A DNA stretch of 64,000 nt from an uncultured Parasphingopyxis sp. (lineage in GTDB: Bacteria > Pseudomonadota > Alphaproteobacteria > Sphingomonadales > Sphingomonadaceae). Shown here piece by piece: positions 43,223 through 51,751 of this stretch. A program made the position numbers and the translations under genes. The stretch is from contig NZ_CAKZNF010000004.1 of NCBI RefSeq assembly GCF_937129435.1, positions 90,680 through 154,679 on the forward strand, read 5' to 3'. Numbering within the stretch: position 1 is the first letter of the stretch; every line of letters begins with the position of its first letter. Below the pieces are notes generated by a model that saw only the letters and a program-made list of their open reading frames with translations, was not told where the DNA came from and did not search any database.

Positions 43223-44083
43223 CTAGCTCACAATCTCTTCATGGCCGGTCAGAAGCAGAATCCGGTCGATCACAAGCCCGATCACGAGCATGACCGTCGC
43301 GAAGGACAGGATATATATCGGACTGTAGGAGTCGCTTTCCCAATTCGGAATCGCCGCCGACCTTATCCATTCCAGTTGCTGGGCGATCGGGTTGTAGACC
43401 ATGTAGCTTCGGGCGCCCTGCGGCAATTCCTTCAAGGTGAAGAAGACACCGGACAGGAACCATATCGGCCGGCTGAGATACCCCCAGACATTCGTCCAGA
43501 CCGGAACAACCCTGGCGAGGCCGGAACTGAAGAAACCGAATCCCAAGGCAAAATAGAGCAGCGAGAGAATGGCGACCAGCAAACCGGTCGGGTCGCCGAA
43601 GAACATATAGGGATCGACGCCGATGACCATGTACATCGCAAAGACAAGCAGAATGAACACGACAAAGGTCGTCGCCATCTCCAGAAAAATTCGAGCCAAT
43701 ATGACATCGACCGGCATGACCTGCGGGTAGCTGATCAGCCCGAGATTCGCCGAAACGGCGCTGGCGCCGCGGCTGATGCACGTTCGGATCAGGAAGAAGG
43801 GAACGATCCCGAGCAACAGGAAGACAGGGAGCGGCACCGGAATCGGCGAGACCCGTCCCAAAATTGTAAAGGCGGCGATCAGGATCGAAAGCTCGATTAC
43901 CGGATCGATCAACGCCCAGGCATAGCCGATATTCGACGAGCCGTAACGCGTGCGCGATTCGCGGATCATGATCGCGAAAATCACGCGCCACATGACCCGC
44001 ATCGATTCGCCCAGTTCCGCGAACCAGGCGGGGCTGAACGCTGCGCGGTCCCGTTGACGGTGCAGGGGTGTCCGGCTCGCCAT
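43223..44083 (-). CDS. kpsM: Capsule export ABC transporter permease
   Basis: A 286-residue ABC-2 type permease with six predicted membrane segments: MIRESRTRYGSSNIGYAWALIDP before the first, FFLIRTCISRG in the middle, and PIWFLSGVFFTLKELPQGAR near the C-terminus. It forms the inner-membrane channel with KpsT. Starts 3 bases after the ugd stop. Confidence 0.94.
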   Translation of the reverse strand: MASRTPLHRQRDRAAFSPAWFAELGESMRVMWRVIFAIMIRESRTRYGSSNIGYAWALIDPVIELSILIAAFTILGRVSPIPVPLPVFLLLGIVPFFLIRTCISRGASAVSANLGLISYPQVMPVDVILARIFLEMATTFVVFILLVFAMYMVIGVDPYMFFGDPTGLLVAILSLLYFALGFGFFSSGLARVVPVWTNVWGYLSRPIWFLSGVFFTLKELPQGARSYMVYNPIAQQLEWIRSAAIPNWESDSYSPIYILSFATVMLVIGLVIDRILLLTGHEEIVS

Positions 44084-44086
44084 TGC

Positions 44087-45412
44087 CTATGCGGCCTCGG
44101 CGGGATGTTGCGGCATGCCCACGCCGACATAGTCGAGCCCGGCGTTTCTCGCTTCGTCCGGCGAATAGACGTTGCGCAAGTCGACAAGAATCGGCGCGTT
44201 CATGATCTTCGCCATACGCGACAGATCGAGGGCGCGGAACTGGTCCCATTCGGTGACGATCACGAGCGCATCGGCACCATCGGCCGCGGCATAGGGATCG
44301 GCGAGAAATTCCACGTCCTGAAGCTCGCGCTTCGCCTGCTCCACCCCTTCGGGATCGCAGGCGCGGATCGTCGCCCCCTCGTCCTGCAGTGCCTGGATGA
44401 TCGCAATCGAGGGCGCCTCGCGCATATCGTCGGTATTCGGCTTGAAGGTGAGCCCCAATATCGCGACCGTCTTGCCGCGCACATCGCCGCCCATGGCGCG
44501 GATGACCTTGCGGCCCATGGCGCGCTTGCGCGAATCGTTCACCTTGACGACCGATTCGACGATTCTGAGCGGAACCTGCTCGTCTTCCGCTGTTTTCAGC
44601 AGCGCCAGCGTGTCCTTGGGAAAACACGAACCGCCATAGCCGGGGCCGGCATGGAGGAATTTCGGCCCGATCCGGTTGTCGAGACCAATGCCGCGCGACA
44701 CGTCCTGCACATCCGCACCGACGATTTCGCACAGATCGGCGATCTCGTTGATGAAGGTGATCTTGGTCGCGAGGAAGGCGTTCGCCGCATATTTGATCAG
44801 TTCGGCCGTTCGCCGCCGCGTGAAGAGCAGTGGCGCCCGGTTGAGGTTGAGCGGCCGGTAAATGCGCTCCAGTACATCGCGCGCGCGATCGTCCTCGATC
44901 CCGACGACGACGCGATCGGGCCGCTTGAAATCGTCGATCGCCGCGCCTTCGCGCAGGAATTCGGGATTGGAAGCGACCCAGAACTCCGCCTGCGGCGCGG
45001 CTTCGCGCATGATCCGTTCGACCTCGTCGCCGGTACCGACAGGCACGGTCGACTTGGTAACGATCACGGCCGGACCGGTCAGTGCACCGGCGATTTCCTC
45101 GGCCGCGGCATGGACATAGCTGAGATCGGCGTGCCCGTCGCCGCGCCGAGAGGGCGTGCCGACAGCGATGAAGACGGCGTCGGCACCAGCTACGGCGCTT
45201 GCCAGATCGGTGGTAAAGGACAGCCGTCCGCCAGCCACATTGTGTGCGACGAGCGCATCGAGGCCGGGCTCGTAAATCGGCATCTTGCCGTCCTCGAGCG
45301 CCGCAATCTTCGCCGCGTCCTTGTCGACGCACACGACGTCATGGCCAAAGTCCGAGAAACAGGCACCGGATACGAGCCCGACATAGCCCGTCCCGATCAT
45401 CGCAATTCGCAT
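44087..45412 (-). CDS. ugd: UDP-glucose 6-dehydrogenase
   Basis: Oxidises UDP-glucose to UDP-glucuronate, a common capsule sugar donor. The 441-residue protein has GTGYVG at 7-12 (NAD binding), FIAVGTPSRRGDGHADLSYV, STVPVGTGDEV, NPEFLREG and the active-site GGSCFPKDT with the catalytic cysteine near 260. Its place directly upstream of kpsM implies that the capsule contains uronic acid or sugars derived from it. Confidence 0.95.
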   Translation of the reverse strand: MRIAMIGTGYVGLVSGACFSDFGHDVVCVDKDAAKIAALEDGKMPIYEPGLDALVAHNVAGGRLSFTTDLASAVAGADAVFIAVGTPSRRGDGHADLSYVHAAAEEIAGALTGPAVIVTKSTVPVGTGDEVERIMREAAPQAEFWVASNPEFLREGAAIDDFKRPDRVVVGIEDDRARDVLERIYRPLNLNRAPLLFTRRRTAELIKYAANAFLATKITFINEIADLCEIVGADVQDVSRGIGLDNRIGPKFLHAGPGYGGSCFPKDTLALLKTAEDEQVPLRIVESVVKVNDSRKRAMGRKVIRAMGGDVRGKTVAILGLTFKPNTDDMREAPSIAIIQALQDEGATIRACDPEGVEQAKRELQDVEFLADPYAAADGADALVIVTEWDQFRALDLSRMAKIMNAPILVDLRNVYSPDEARNAGLDYVGVGMPQHPAEAA

Positions 45413-45487
45413 GAAATACCCCGAAAATCGATCTGGCGCGCTTTACAGCAGCCCTAGCGTGAACGCCAGCATAACGGGAAATGCGCG

Positions 45488-46573
45488 CTATCCCAAGCCC
45501 TTGCCACCGCCTTCGAGCACAACAATTAGCGACGAAACGTCCGGCAATTCCGCCGAATTCGGCGAGTCTGACGCAAGCGCATCGCGGATCGCACCGGCCC
45601 AGTCCCGATCGCCAATCGGAGGCGTATCCGAAGCGGGCCACCCCGTGCCGAAGAGTTGCGGCTTGCCGAGTGCCGATGCGATGCGCGCCATGGCCGAAAT
45701 ATCCGATCCGGGCGGTTCGGGCCGCGTCCTGGGACAGACGATCACGTCCATGGCGCCCAGCAAGGCCGGCCAGCGCAGGGGGAGCGGTTCGCCGAGAATA
45801 TGGAGGGCATCGCCGATACCGCGCCGTTCGGCTTCGGCCGCCAGCCAGGGGCCCTGATCGCCGCTGCCGATAACGGCCACCGATGCGCGCACACCCGCTT
45901 CGTAAAGCGTCGCAAATCCATCGAAAAATGCACGATATCCGTCGTCATCCGTCGCCGTTCCGAGGCAAGCGATGAGCGGACCGTCGCCTTCCAGGCCGAA
46001 TTCCGATTTGGCCAGCGCGGTGTCTTCGGCGCCGGGGCGAAGCGCCGCCACGCCCTGTTCCCGCAAGCGGGTGACAAGGCCGGCGAGTCGATCCGCAGCG
46101 CCGCCCGAAATCGCCGCCTCTTCCGCCAGCGAGATAGCCGTTTCCGGTGCCTCTTCAGCGACCGCCAGTGCAAGTTCGGCCAGCGCCCGCGCCTTGGCAT
46201 CGGCCGGTGCGTTTTCGGCGCGGACCCATGACGCGGCCGCCTCCGGCCCTGCCTCGCGCAACCGCTCGAGCGCCGGATCGACAAGCTTCAGCCGTTCGGC
46301 GATCCCGACCGGCAGCGTGTCGGGCACACGTTCGCGCGTCTTCGCACGCTGCTTGAGGCGCAACCGCTGAATCTTGCGCGGAAAGGCGAGCAACCCCTTG
46401 AAACTGCGCGCCTCGATCACCGCCCGGCCCAGCCCGTAAGCGAGCGTCCGGTTGGCGTTGATGACACGGTGTTCGAGTTGCTTCTTCTCGGCGCGCAGTT
46501 CGGCAATCTCGCGCTCCGCCGCTTCCAGCCGCGCCGCCAGCTCCTCCGCCGTCTCTTTGCTCTCGTCGCTCAT
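45488..46573 (-). CDS. Probable GT-B glycosyltransferase with N-terminal coiled coil
   Basis: A 361-residue protein. Residues 1-40 form a predicted coiled coil (AARLEAAEREIAELRAEKKQLEHRV); 45-190 are helical and basic. From about 195 it looks like the C-terminal half of a GT-B transferase: LIACLGTATDDDGYRAFFDG, VIGSGDQGPWLAAEAERRGIG and GAMDVIVCPRTRPEPPG. The N-terminal acceptor domain of ordinary GT-B enzymes is not evident, so the call is tentative. It overlaps the GT2 gene upstream by 4 bp, so the two act together, probably on capsule. Confidence 0.7.
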   Translation of the reverse strand: MSDESKETAEELAARLEAAEREIAELRAEKKQLEHRVINANRTLAYGLGRAVIEARSFKGLLAFPRKIQRLRLKQRAKTRERVPDTLPVGIAERLKLVDPALERLREAGPEAAASWVRAENAPADAKARALAELALAVAEEAPETAISLAEEAAISGGAADRLAGLVTRLREQGVAALRPGAEDTALAKSEFGLEGDGPLIACLGTATDDDGYRAFFDGFATLYEAGVRASVAVIGSGDQGPWLAAEAERRGIGDALHILGEPLPLRWPALLGAMDVIVCPRTRPEPPGSDISAMARIASALGKPQLFGTGWPASDTPPIGDRDWAGAIRDALASDSPNSAELPDVSSLIVVLEGGGKGLG

Positions 46574-47832
46574 GTCTCGCCCGGCACCTTTAGGCCCGCA
46601 TGGCGAAACATCCAGTCCGCGCGATAGGCTTCGCGCTCGGCGCCCAGCATCCCGCCCTCGGCCGCATCGCTGAGCGAGCCACTACGCCAGCGCGCCACGA
46701 GCAGCACCGCCGGGTCGCGGCGAACGGCGGACTTACCGTGAAGCATCTCCAGCCGCGCGAACATTTCGGAATCCGCGCCGGTCGGCACCTCCTCGAACGG
46801 CCCCGCCGCCAGCAGCGTCTCGCGCCTGAGCAACATCGTAATGGGCACCATGCGGACAATGGGAAAGACGCGCGGCGCGACCGGCGCACCGTGCTCGTCC
46901 ATCCGGATATGGTTGGCGATGCAGACGGCCCCGTCGCCCAGCCGCTCCATTTGCCGCGCGATCCGCTCGGCCGGCGACCAATCATCGGCGTCGAGAAAGG
47001 TGATATAGTCGCCGGTCGCGGCCTCGATGGCGGTGTTGCGCGCGCCATAGACGCCGGGAGTGCGGCTGTTTTCCAATAATCTGACACGCCGGTCGGCTTC
47101 TGCCAGTTCCCGCGCAACTGCGGCGCTGCGATCATCAGAGCGGTCGTCGACGAGCAGCACTTCGATATTGCGCCAGCTCTGCATCAGGATCGACCGGACC
47201 GCATGGCCGAGCGTGTCTTCGGCATTGCGATATGGGATGATGACCAAAACGAGAGGCCCTTCGACATCGCCCAATTCTGCGCTTGCGAGATCGCCGATCG
47301 CAAACGATGCTTCCGAGGGCTCCAATATGGGGGCGACGCCATCGATCGCGAGCATGGCGTTGATTGCTTCGCGTGCGGCGGTCTGGTCGCCCTGACGAAC
47401 GTCGATGGCTGCGCGCAATGCCTGCGCCTCGCGCTCGCCCGCCGGCCCGGCGACGCCGCGATCCGTGATCGTTTCGCCCATCGCGAGAAGGCATGCAGCG
47501 CGCGCCTGCTGTGCATCTTCGGGAAGAAGGCGCGAGGCAAAATCGGCGTCCACCGGCGCGATCGTCCGGGCCAACAGCCGGCGCTGATCGTTCGTCAATC
47601 TGTCTGCGGCAAAATGTTCACCCCGCGAAGCACGCGCAAGCAGATGACCGAACTGTGTCATTTCGTCTCTTGCGGGACGATCGGCCGCGAGACCGTAGAG
47701 CCCCAGCCGCGCCAGCACGTACGGGTCCTCCGCGCCACCGCGCAGCGCGGCCCAGTGCATCGCCCGGTCGGCGGCCTTGCGGGCGGCCCATAGCCGGATC
47801 GGGCCGGGCGCGCTGCGCGCCAGCCACTCCAC
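46570..47832 (-). CDS. GT2-family glycosyltransferase with helical N-terminal region
   Basis: A 420-residue protein if the GTG at 47832 is used (AGGA just upstream); a longer reading would run into the divergent gene with non-coding-like sequence. Residues 1-180 are helical. The GT-A domain begins VLVIIPYRNAEDTLGHAVRSIL, with VLLVDDRSDDRS, GARNTAIEAATGDYITFLDADDW (DxD), and a C-terminal acceptor region with GADSEMFARL. Probably a capsule glycosyltransferase. It overlaps the next gene by 4 bp and is divergent from the GT4 gene at 47916. Confidence 0.85.
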   Translation of the reverse strand: MEWLARSAPGPIRLWAARKAADRAMHWAALRGGAEDPYVLARLGLYGLAADRPARDEMTQFGHLLARASRGEHFAADRLTNDQRRLLARTIAPVDADFASRLLPEDAQQARAACLLAMGETITDRGVAGPAGEREAQALRAAIDVRQGDQTAAREAINAMLAIDGVAPILEPSEASFAIGDLASAELGDVEGPLVLVIIPYRNAEDTLGHAVRSILMQSWRNIEVLLVDDRSDDRSAAVARELAEADRRVRLLENSRTPGVYGARNTAIEAATGDYITFLDADDWSPAERIARQMERLGDGAVCIANHIRMDEHGAPVAPRVFPIVRMVPITMLLRRETLLAAGPFEEVPTGADSEMFARLEMLHGKSAVRRDPAVLLVARWRSGSLSDAAEGGMLGAEREAYRADWMFRHAGLKVPGET

Positions 47833-47915
47833 CGTCCTGTCACCGGGAAACCGCGCCAGCGCTCCTTCTCCCCTTCGATTGCCCGGCCCGCGCCGGCATC
47901 CTATGGATTTGGCGC

Positions 47916-49697
47916 ATGAGTGACAGCTTCCCCCGAAACGCGCAACGGCTGGCCGATGCGCCGGACGCGCGCCGCTTCGACCGGCTGACGCTCGCGCTCG
48001 CGCAGGGCCGGAACACCACGCCGGAAGAGCCGGTGGCGGCGAAGGAGGCGGTCGCGGAATCGGACATGCTGTTCGACGAGGCCATGCGCGGCGATTTCGG
48101 ACCATGGACGGTGAGCCGCAGTATCGACCTTGCCGTGCAATGGCCGCATATCGAGCAGTTGCAGGTCAATGCGGGGCGGCTGCTCGCGCTCGGCGGGGAC
48201 GAGCGCGCCTCGAAAATCTGCTGGCGCAACATGATGACGCGCTTTCCCGCCTCCGATACGGTTTTGCGCCACTATGTCGCGCTGCTGGCCGAGGAGATCG
48301 GGGAGGAACGTGCCGAGGCGGTACTGCGCACCTATCGGCCGCAAGCGGGCGATGACGAAAGGGAACTTGGCGCATCGGCACCCGATCCCCTACCGGAGCT
48401 CGATCTGTTGCTCGAACGCGCCCTCGCCTGGCGCCGCGATCATCCGCCCCGCGTCGCGCGAACGGCGCTCGCGCGCATCGTGCTGATCGGCGGGACGCTG
48501 GGCGGCGGCGGTGCCGAGCGGCAACTCGTCAACACGGCGCTCGGCCTGCAGGCGCGGCGCGAGAGCGGATGGCCGATCGGCCCGGTAACCGTGCTCTGCC
48601 GCAAGCTCGATTCACGGCGCGGGCATGATTTTTATCTGCCGAAACTGGAAGCAGCGGGGATTCATGTGGCGGACTATCTGCGCGCGGAGGCCTGGGGCGG
48701 GTCGGTCGCCGATGCGCGGCTCGGGCCGTTCGCAAAGGAGATCGAAGCGCTGCCGCCCCGGATGCGCGAGGGCGCAATCCGGCTGACCGAATATCTGCGC
48801 CACGAGGCGCCCGATGTCGTGCAGATCTGGCAGGACGGGTCGATCCTCGCCGCCGGGCTCGCCGCCCTCGCCGCCAATGTTCCCCGCATCGTGCTCAATG
48901 TCCGGACCATGCCGCCAAGCGCGCGCAAGGACCGCCGCCGCGCCGAACAGAAGCAGCTCTATCGCGCGCTGCTGTCGGCCGATGGCGTCACCCTGACCGC
49001 CAACTCGCACGGCGCGGCGCGCGCCTATGAGGACTGGCTGGACCTCGAATCAGGGAGTGTCGCGGCGATGCCCAATGGCGTCGAGACGCTCGATAAGGAT
49101 GCCGGGATCCGGGACAGGGAATTGTGGGAGGCGTTCACCCGAAAGACCGGGCACGGCTTCACGCTTGGCGGTATCATGCGCCTGGACGCCAACAAACGCC
49201 CGCTCGAATGGCTGGAGATCGCCGCGCGCCTCGCCGCGCAGCGCAAGGACGCACGTTATATCCTGATCGGCGCGGGGCCGCTACGCAGCGCGGCCATGGA
49301 TTATGCGCGGCGGCGCGGACTGGCGGATCGTCTCCTGCTTCCCGGTCGCACGCCGCATATCGGCTATTGGCTGTCGCATTTCGACGCGCTGGCGCTGACT
49401 TCGCGGCACGAGGGACTGCCCAATGTGCTGATCGAGGCCCAGCTTGCGGGCGTACCGGTGATCACGACGCCCGCCGGCGGCGCGGCCGAAGCCGTCGCGC
49501 CAAATCCCGCCAATCTCGTGCTTTCGGATGCCGGCAAGGTGCCTCATGGCGAAGCGGTCGCGCAGTGTCTTGCGCTGGCGAACCGGGAGCCGCGGGCGAT
49601 ACGCGACGATGCCGATGACATCAGCGGCTGGGCACGCGACAATTTCGCAATCGAGACGATGATCGACCGGACATTGGCGCTGTTCACGTCAGGTTAG
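47916..49697 (+). CDS. GT4-family glycosyltransferase with long N-terminal region
   Basis: A 593-residue protein. About residues 1-170 are helical, like the leading part of the neighbouring GT2 protein. The GT-B core starts with RIVLIGGTLGGGGAERQLVNTAL; VVQIWQDGSILAAGLAAL and VRTMPPSARKDRR belong to the N-terminal lobe; GGIMRLDANKRPLEWLEIAARL, ILIGAGPLRSAAMDYARRRG and ALTSRHEGLPNVLIEAQLAGVPVITTPAGG form the donor site. It is divergent from the GT2 gene and convergent with ompA. It probably acts in capsule synthesis. Confidence 0.87.
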   Translation: MSDSFPRNAQRLADAPDARRFDRLTLALAQGRNTTPEEPVAAKEAVAESDMLFDEAMRGDFGPWTVSRSIDLAVQWPHIEQLQVNAGRLLALGGDERASKICWRNMMTRFPASDTVLRHYVALLAEEIGEERAEAVLRTYRPQAGDDERELGASAPDPLPELDLLLERALAWRRDHPPRVARTALARIVLIGGTLGGGGAERQLVNTALGLQARRESGWPIGPVTVLCRKLDSRRGHDFYLPKLEAAGIHVADYLRAEAWGGSVADARLGPFAKEIEALPPRMREGAIRLTEYLRHEAPDVVQIWQDGSILAAGLAALAANVPRIVLNVRTMPPSARKDRRRAEQKQLYRALLSADGVTLTANSHGAARAYEDWLDLESGSVAAMPNGVETLDKDAGIRDRELWEAFTRKTGHGFTLGGIMRLDANKRPLEWLEIAARLAAQRKDARYILIGAGPLRSAAMDYARRRGLADRLLLPGRTPHIGYWLSHFDALALTSRHEGLPNVLIEAQLAGVPVITTPAGGAAEAVAPNPANLVLSDAGKVPHGEAVAQCLALANREPRAIRDDADDISGWARDNFAIETMIDRTLALFTSG

Positions 49698-49747
49698 CCG
49701 GCGAGTTTCGCCGCGAGCCGGGCCACGCATCATTTCGCAAGACAACA

Positions 49748-49779
49748 AAAAAGGGCCGGTCCGAAGACCGACCCTTCTT
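49748..49779 (-). terminator. Rho-independent terminator of the OmpA-type gene
   Basis: On the minus strand GGGTCGGTC and GACCGGCCC form a stem with a TTCG tetraloop, followed by TTTTTTG. It lies 24 bases after the stop of the OmpA-type gene and may also stop the convergent GT4 transcript (CTTCTTTT on the plus side). Confidence 0.9.
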
Positions 49780-49802
49780 TTGTTTCGGCAGATGCCGGGA
49801 GC

Positions 49803-51005
49803 CTACATGCCGGGGCCGTAGGTGATCTCCACGCGGCGGTTCTGCTGTTCGCGAACGCCGTCGGCGGTCTGAACGAGCGGCCGGCTTTCACCGAAGGCTT
49901 CGCTCGACATGGCCGCGTCGGGGACGCCGCGAGAGCTGAGGTACGCCCGGACCGACGCATTACGCCGTTCCGACAGACCCACATTGTAGCTCGCCGAACC
50001 CGAACGGTCCGCGTGACCCGCCAGCATGACCGAGGTCGGGCAACGGCCCGTCTGGTACTGCGCTGCGACCGAGTCGAGCACCGAAGCCGCGTCCGGACGG
50101 ATGTCCGACCGATCCCAGTCGAAGAAGACCAGGAACGGACCCGGCTCGCACGCCGGAGGCGGCGGCGGAGGCGGCGGGGGCGGCGGAGGCGGAGGCGGAG
50201 GCGGCGGAGGCGGCGGGGGCGGAGGAGGCGACCCGAAGTTATAGGTCAGACCCGCCAGAAGGCTGTGCGTCCGGTGCCGGAAATTCGCGTCCGAGCTGTA
50301 AAAGGTGCGAACTTCGATATCGGGCTGCGTAAAGTAGCGATATTCGAGGTTCACGTCGATGTTGCGGGTAACCGGAGCGCGCAGGCCGGCCATAAGCTGC
50401 CAGGCGAAACCGCTGTCGGAATCGTCGAGATAGACCGGCGAAGCGTCGGTCACGCGAAGCGCGTCGACGCGGGTGCGGGCAACGCCGACACCACCGCCGA
50501 CATAACCCTGAATCCCGTCATCGGCACCAAAGTCGATGAGGCCGTTGACCATGAAGCTCAGCGTACGGGTGCTGCCGCGCGCGCCGTTCCATTCGAACGG
50601 AATGCCCGGAGCGTTGCCGCCGCCGTTGCCGACGCCGGGACGACGCGGGTTGTAGGCCGTGCCGGGACGACCGCCATCCTCGATCGGAAGCGCCGCACCC
50701 GGAATGTCCGACTGACGCAGGCCCGTCACTTCGGCGCGCTGATAGGCGACATCCGCTTCGAGACGGAACCAGCCGAAATCGTAACCGACATTGCCGCCGA
50801 CGCTCCAGCCCGGAGCATGATCGACTTTGAACGTGTCGGAAGCGGTCACGCCGAGCGAATCGGTGACATCGTAGTCGGTGTCCTCGACAAACATGAGGCC
50901 GCCTTCGACGCCGATATACCACGAATCGTCGCGAGCCAGCGCGGGCGTCGCCGCAACGGTGAGCGCGGTAGTTGCGAGCGCCGCTTTGATGGCGAACTTG
51001 CGCAT
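49803..51005 (-). CDS. OmpA-family outer-membrane protein with 25-proline linker
   Basis: A 400-residue protein: signal peptide ending in AATPALA, an eight-strand beta-barrel (DDSWYIGVEGGLMF, YDFGWFRLEADVAY, PVTRNIDVNLEYRYF, SLLAGLTYNFGS), an uninterrupted run of 25 prolines, then a C-terminal OmpA peptidoglycan-binding domain (FLVFFDWDRSDIRPDA, LAGHADRSGSASYNVGLSERRNASV). The proline codons form a GC-rich microsatellite-like tract at 50154-50228. It should tie the outer membrane to the cell wall. A perfect palindrome lies in its leader, and a terminator follows it. Confidence 0.95.
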   Translation of the reverse strand: MRKFAIKAALATTALTVAATPALARDDSWYIGVEGGLMFVEDTDYDVTDSLGVTASDTFKVDHAPGWSVGGNVGYDFGWFRLEADVAYQRAEVTGLRQSDIPGAALPIEDGGRPGTAYNPRRPGVGNGGGNAPGIPFEWNGARGSTRTLSFMVNGLIDFGADDGIQGYVGGGVGVARTRVDALRVTDASPVYLDDSDSGFAWQLMAGLRAPVTRNIDVNLEYRYFTQPDIEVRTFYSSDANFRHRTHSLLAGLTYNFGSPPPPPPPPPPPPPPPPPPPPPPPPPACEPGPFLVFFDWDRSDIRPDAASVLDSVAAQYQTGRCPTSVMLAGHADRSGSASYNVGLSERRNASVRAYLSSRGVPDAAMSSEAFGESRPLVQTADGVREQQNRRVEITYGPGM

Positions 51006-51027
51006 AAACTTTCCCCTTTCTTACAAA

Positions 51028-51042
51028 TTCCTAGCGTAGGAA
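51028..51042. promoter_or_regulatory. Palindrome in the leader of the OmpA-type gene
   Basis: TTCCTA-N3-TAGGAA, a perfect inverted repeat about 23 bases upstream of the start codon. It may be a transcript-stabilising hairpin or an operator. The rest of the 228-base gap up to 51233 is relatively AT-rich and shows no gene. Confidence 0.35.
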
Positions 51043-51233
51043 TGACTGAACCAATATCGGAACGGTTATATCCGTGCAAGCGCACAAATCCCCGATCTGT
51101 TGCCAAAATGCCGCAACTGGCGAAACAAAGGCTTCGTCAAATGCTGCATCTCAACCGCGTAACGCATCTATGCCGTCCGAGTTGCACCGTGACAACATAA
51201 ATTGGCAAATTTGGGGCCTAAACGGAATTCGTT

Positions 51234-51722
51234 TCAATTTTCTATCAGTCCGTGTGCGCGGAGCGCCGAAAGAATCGCGTTGACCACGGGGACCGGATCT
51301 CCGCCCGAACCGAGATCGCCGATTGCCGCGCCGCGCGGCCCCACGACCTGATCGCCGTCTATCACGAGCGCATGGCCGGTCAGTTCGCCCTCAACCCATG
51401 TGGCGCCGTCATAGCGAACATCCACGCCGGCACTCGCCAGGTGAACGGTCATGCCCGGCCTGGGCGCCATGTAACGCCATCCGCCGCCGGTCCAGAAGGC
51501 CAGCATATCGGCCTGCCCCGCCCATGCCCCGCTCGGCGACCCGCCGACGATCCAGGCCTGGCCGGGTTCGGGCGCGCCGGTGGGCACGTCGGCTCCCACC
51601 GCCTCGACGGCGGGATGCAACAGCGCATCGACCAGAGTCAGTGCCTCGTTGTGATAAAGCTCCTTCTGCGCCTGTCCCGGCAGGATATGCGGCAGCGCGA
51701 AGCGCGGGGTCGTGTCGGTCAT
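51234..51722 (-). CDS. DUF2793-family protein at the end of the GTA cluster
   Basis: A 162-residue DUF2793 protein: RFALPHILPGQAQKELYHNEAL at the start, GAWAGQADMLAFWTGGGWRYMAPRPGM in the middle. DUF2793 genes often close GTA or prophage tail clusters in alphaproteobacteria; a tail-tip, fibre-like role is likely but unproven. It is 29 bases downstream of gp15. The last residues, VNAILSALRAHGLIEN, form a helix typical of these proteins. Confidence 0.87.
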   Translation of the reverse strand: MTDTTPRFALPHILPGQAQKELYHNEALTLVDALLHPAVEAVGADVPTGAPEPGQAWIVGGSPSGAWAGQADMLAFWTGGGWRYMAPRPGMTVHLASAGVDVRYDGATWVEGELTGHALVIDGDQVVGPRGAAIGDLGSGGDPVPVVNAILSALRAHGLIEN

Positions 51723-51751
51723 GACGGAAAATACTCCATTGGGGGCGATGG

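Noticed and set aside
47833..48105. N-terminal extension of the GT2 glycosyltransferase to 48105
   Set aside because: It would overlap the divergent GT4 gene and is low-complexity (Pro, Arg, Cys) sequence; the GTG at 47832 has an upstream AGGA.
50154..50228. GGC/GGA-rich tract as a CRISPR array or intergenic microsatellite
   Set aside because: It is the reverse strand of the polyproline codons in the OmpA-type gene and has no spacers.
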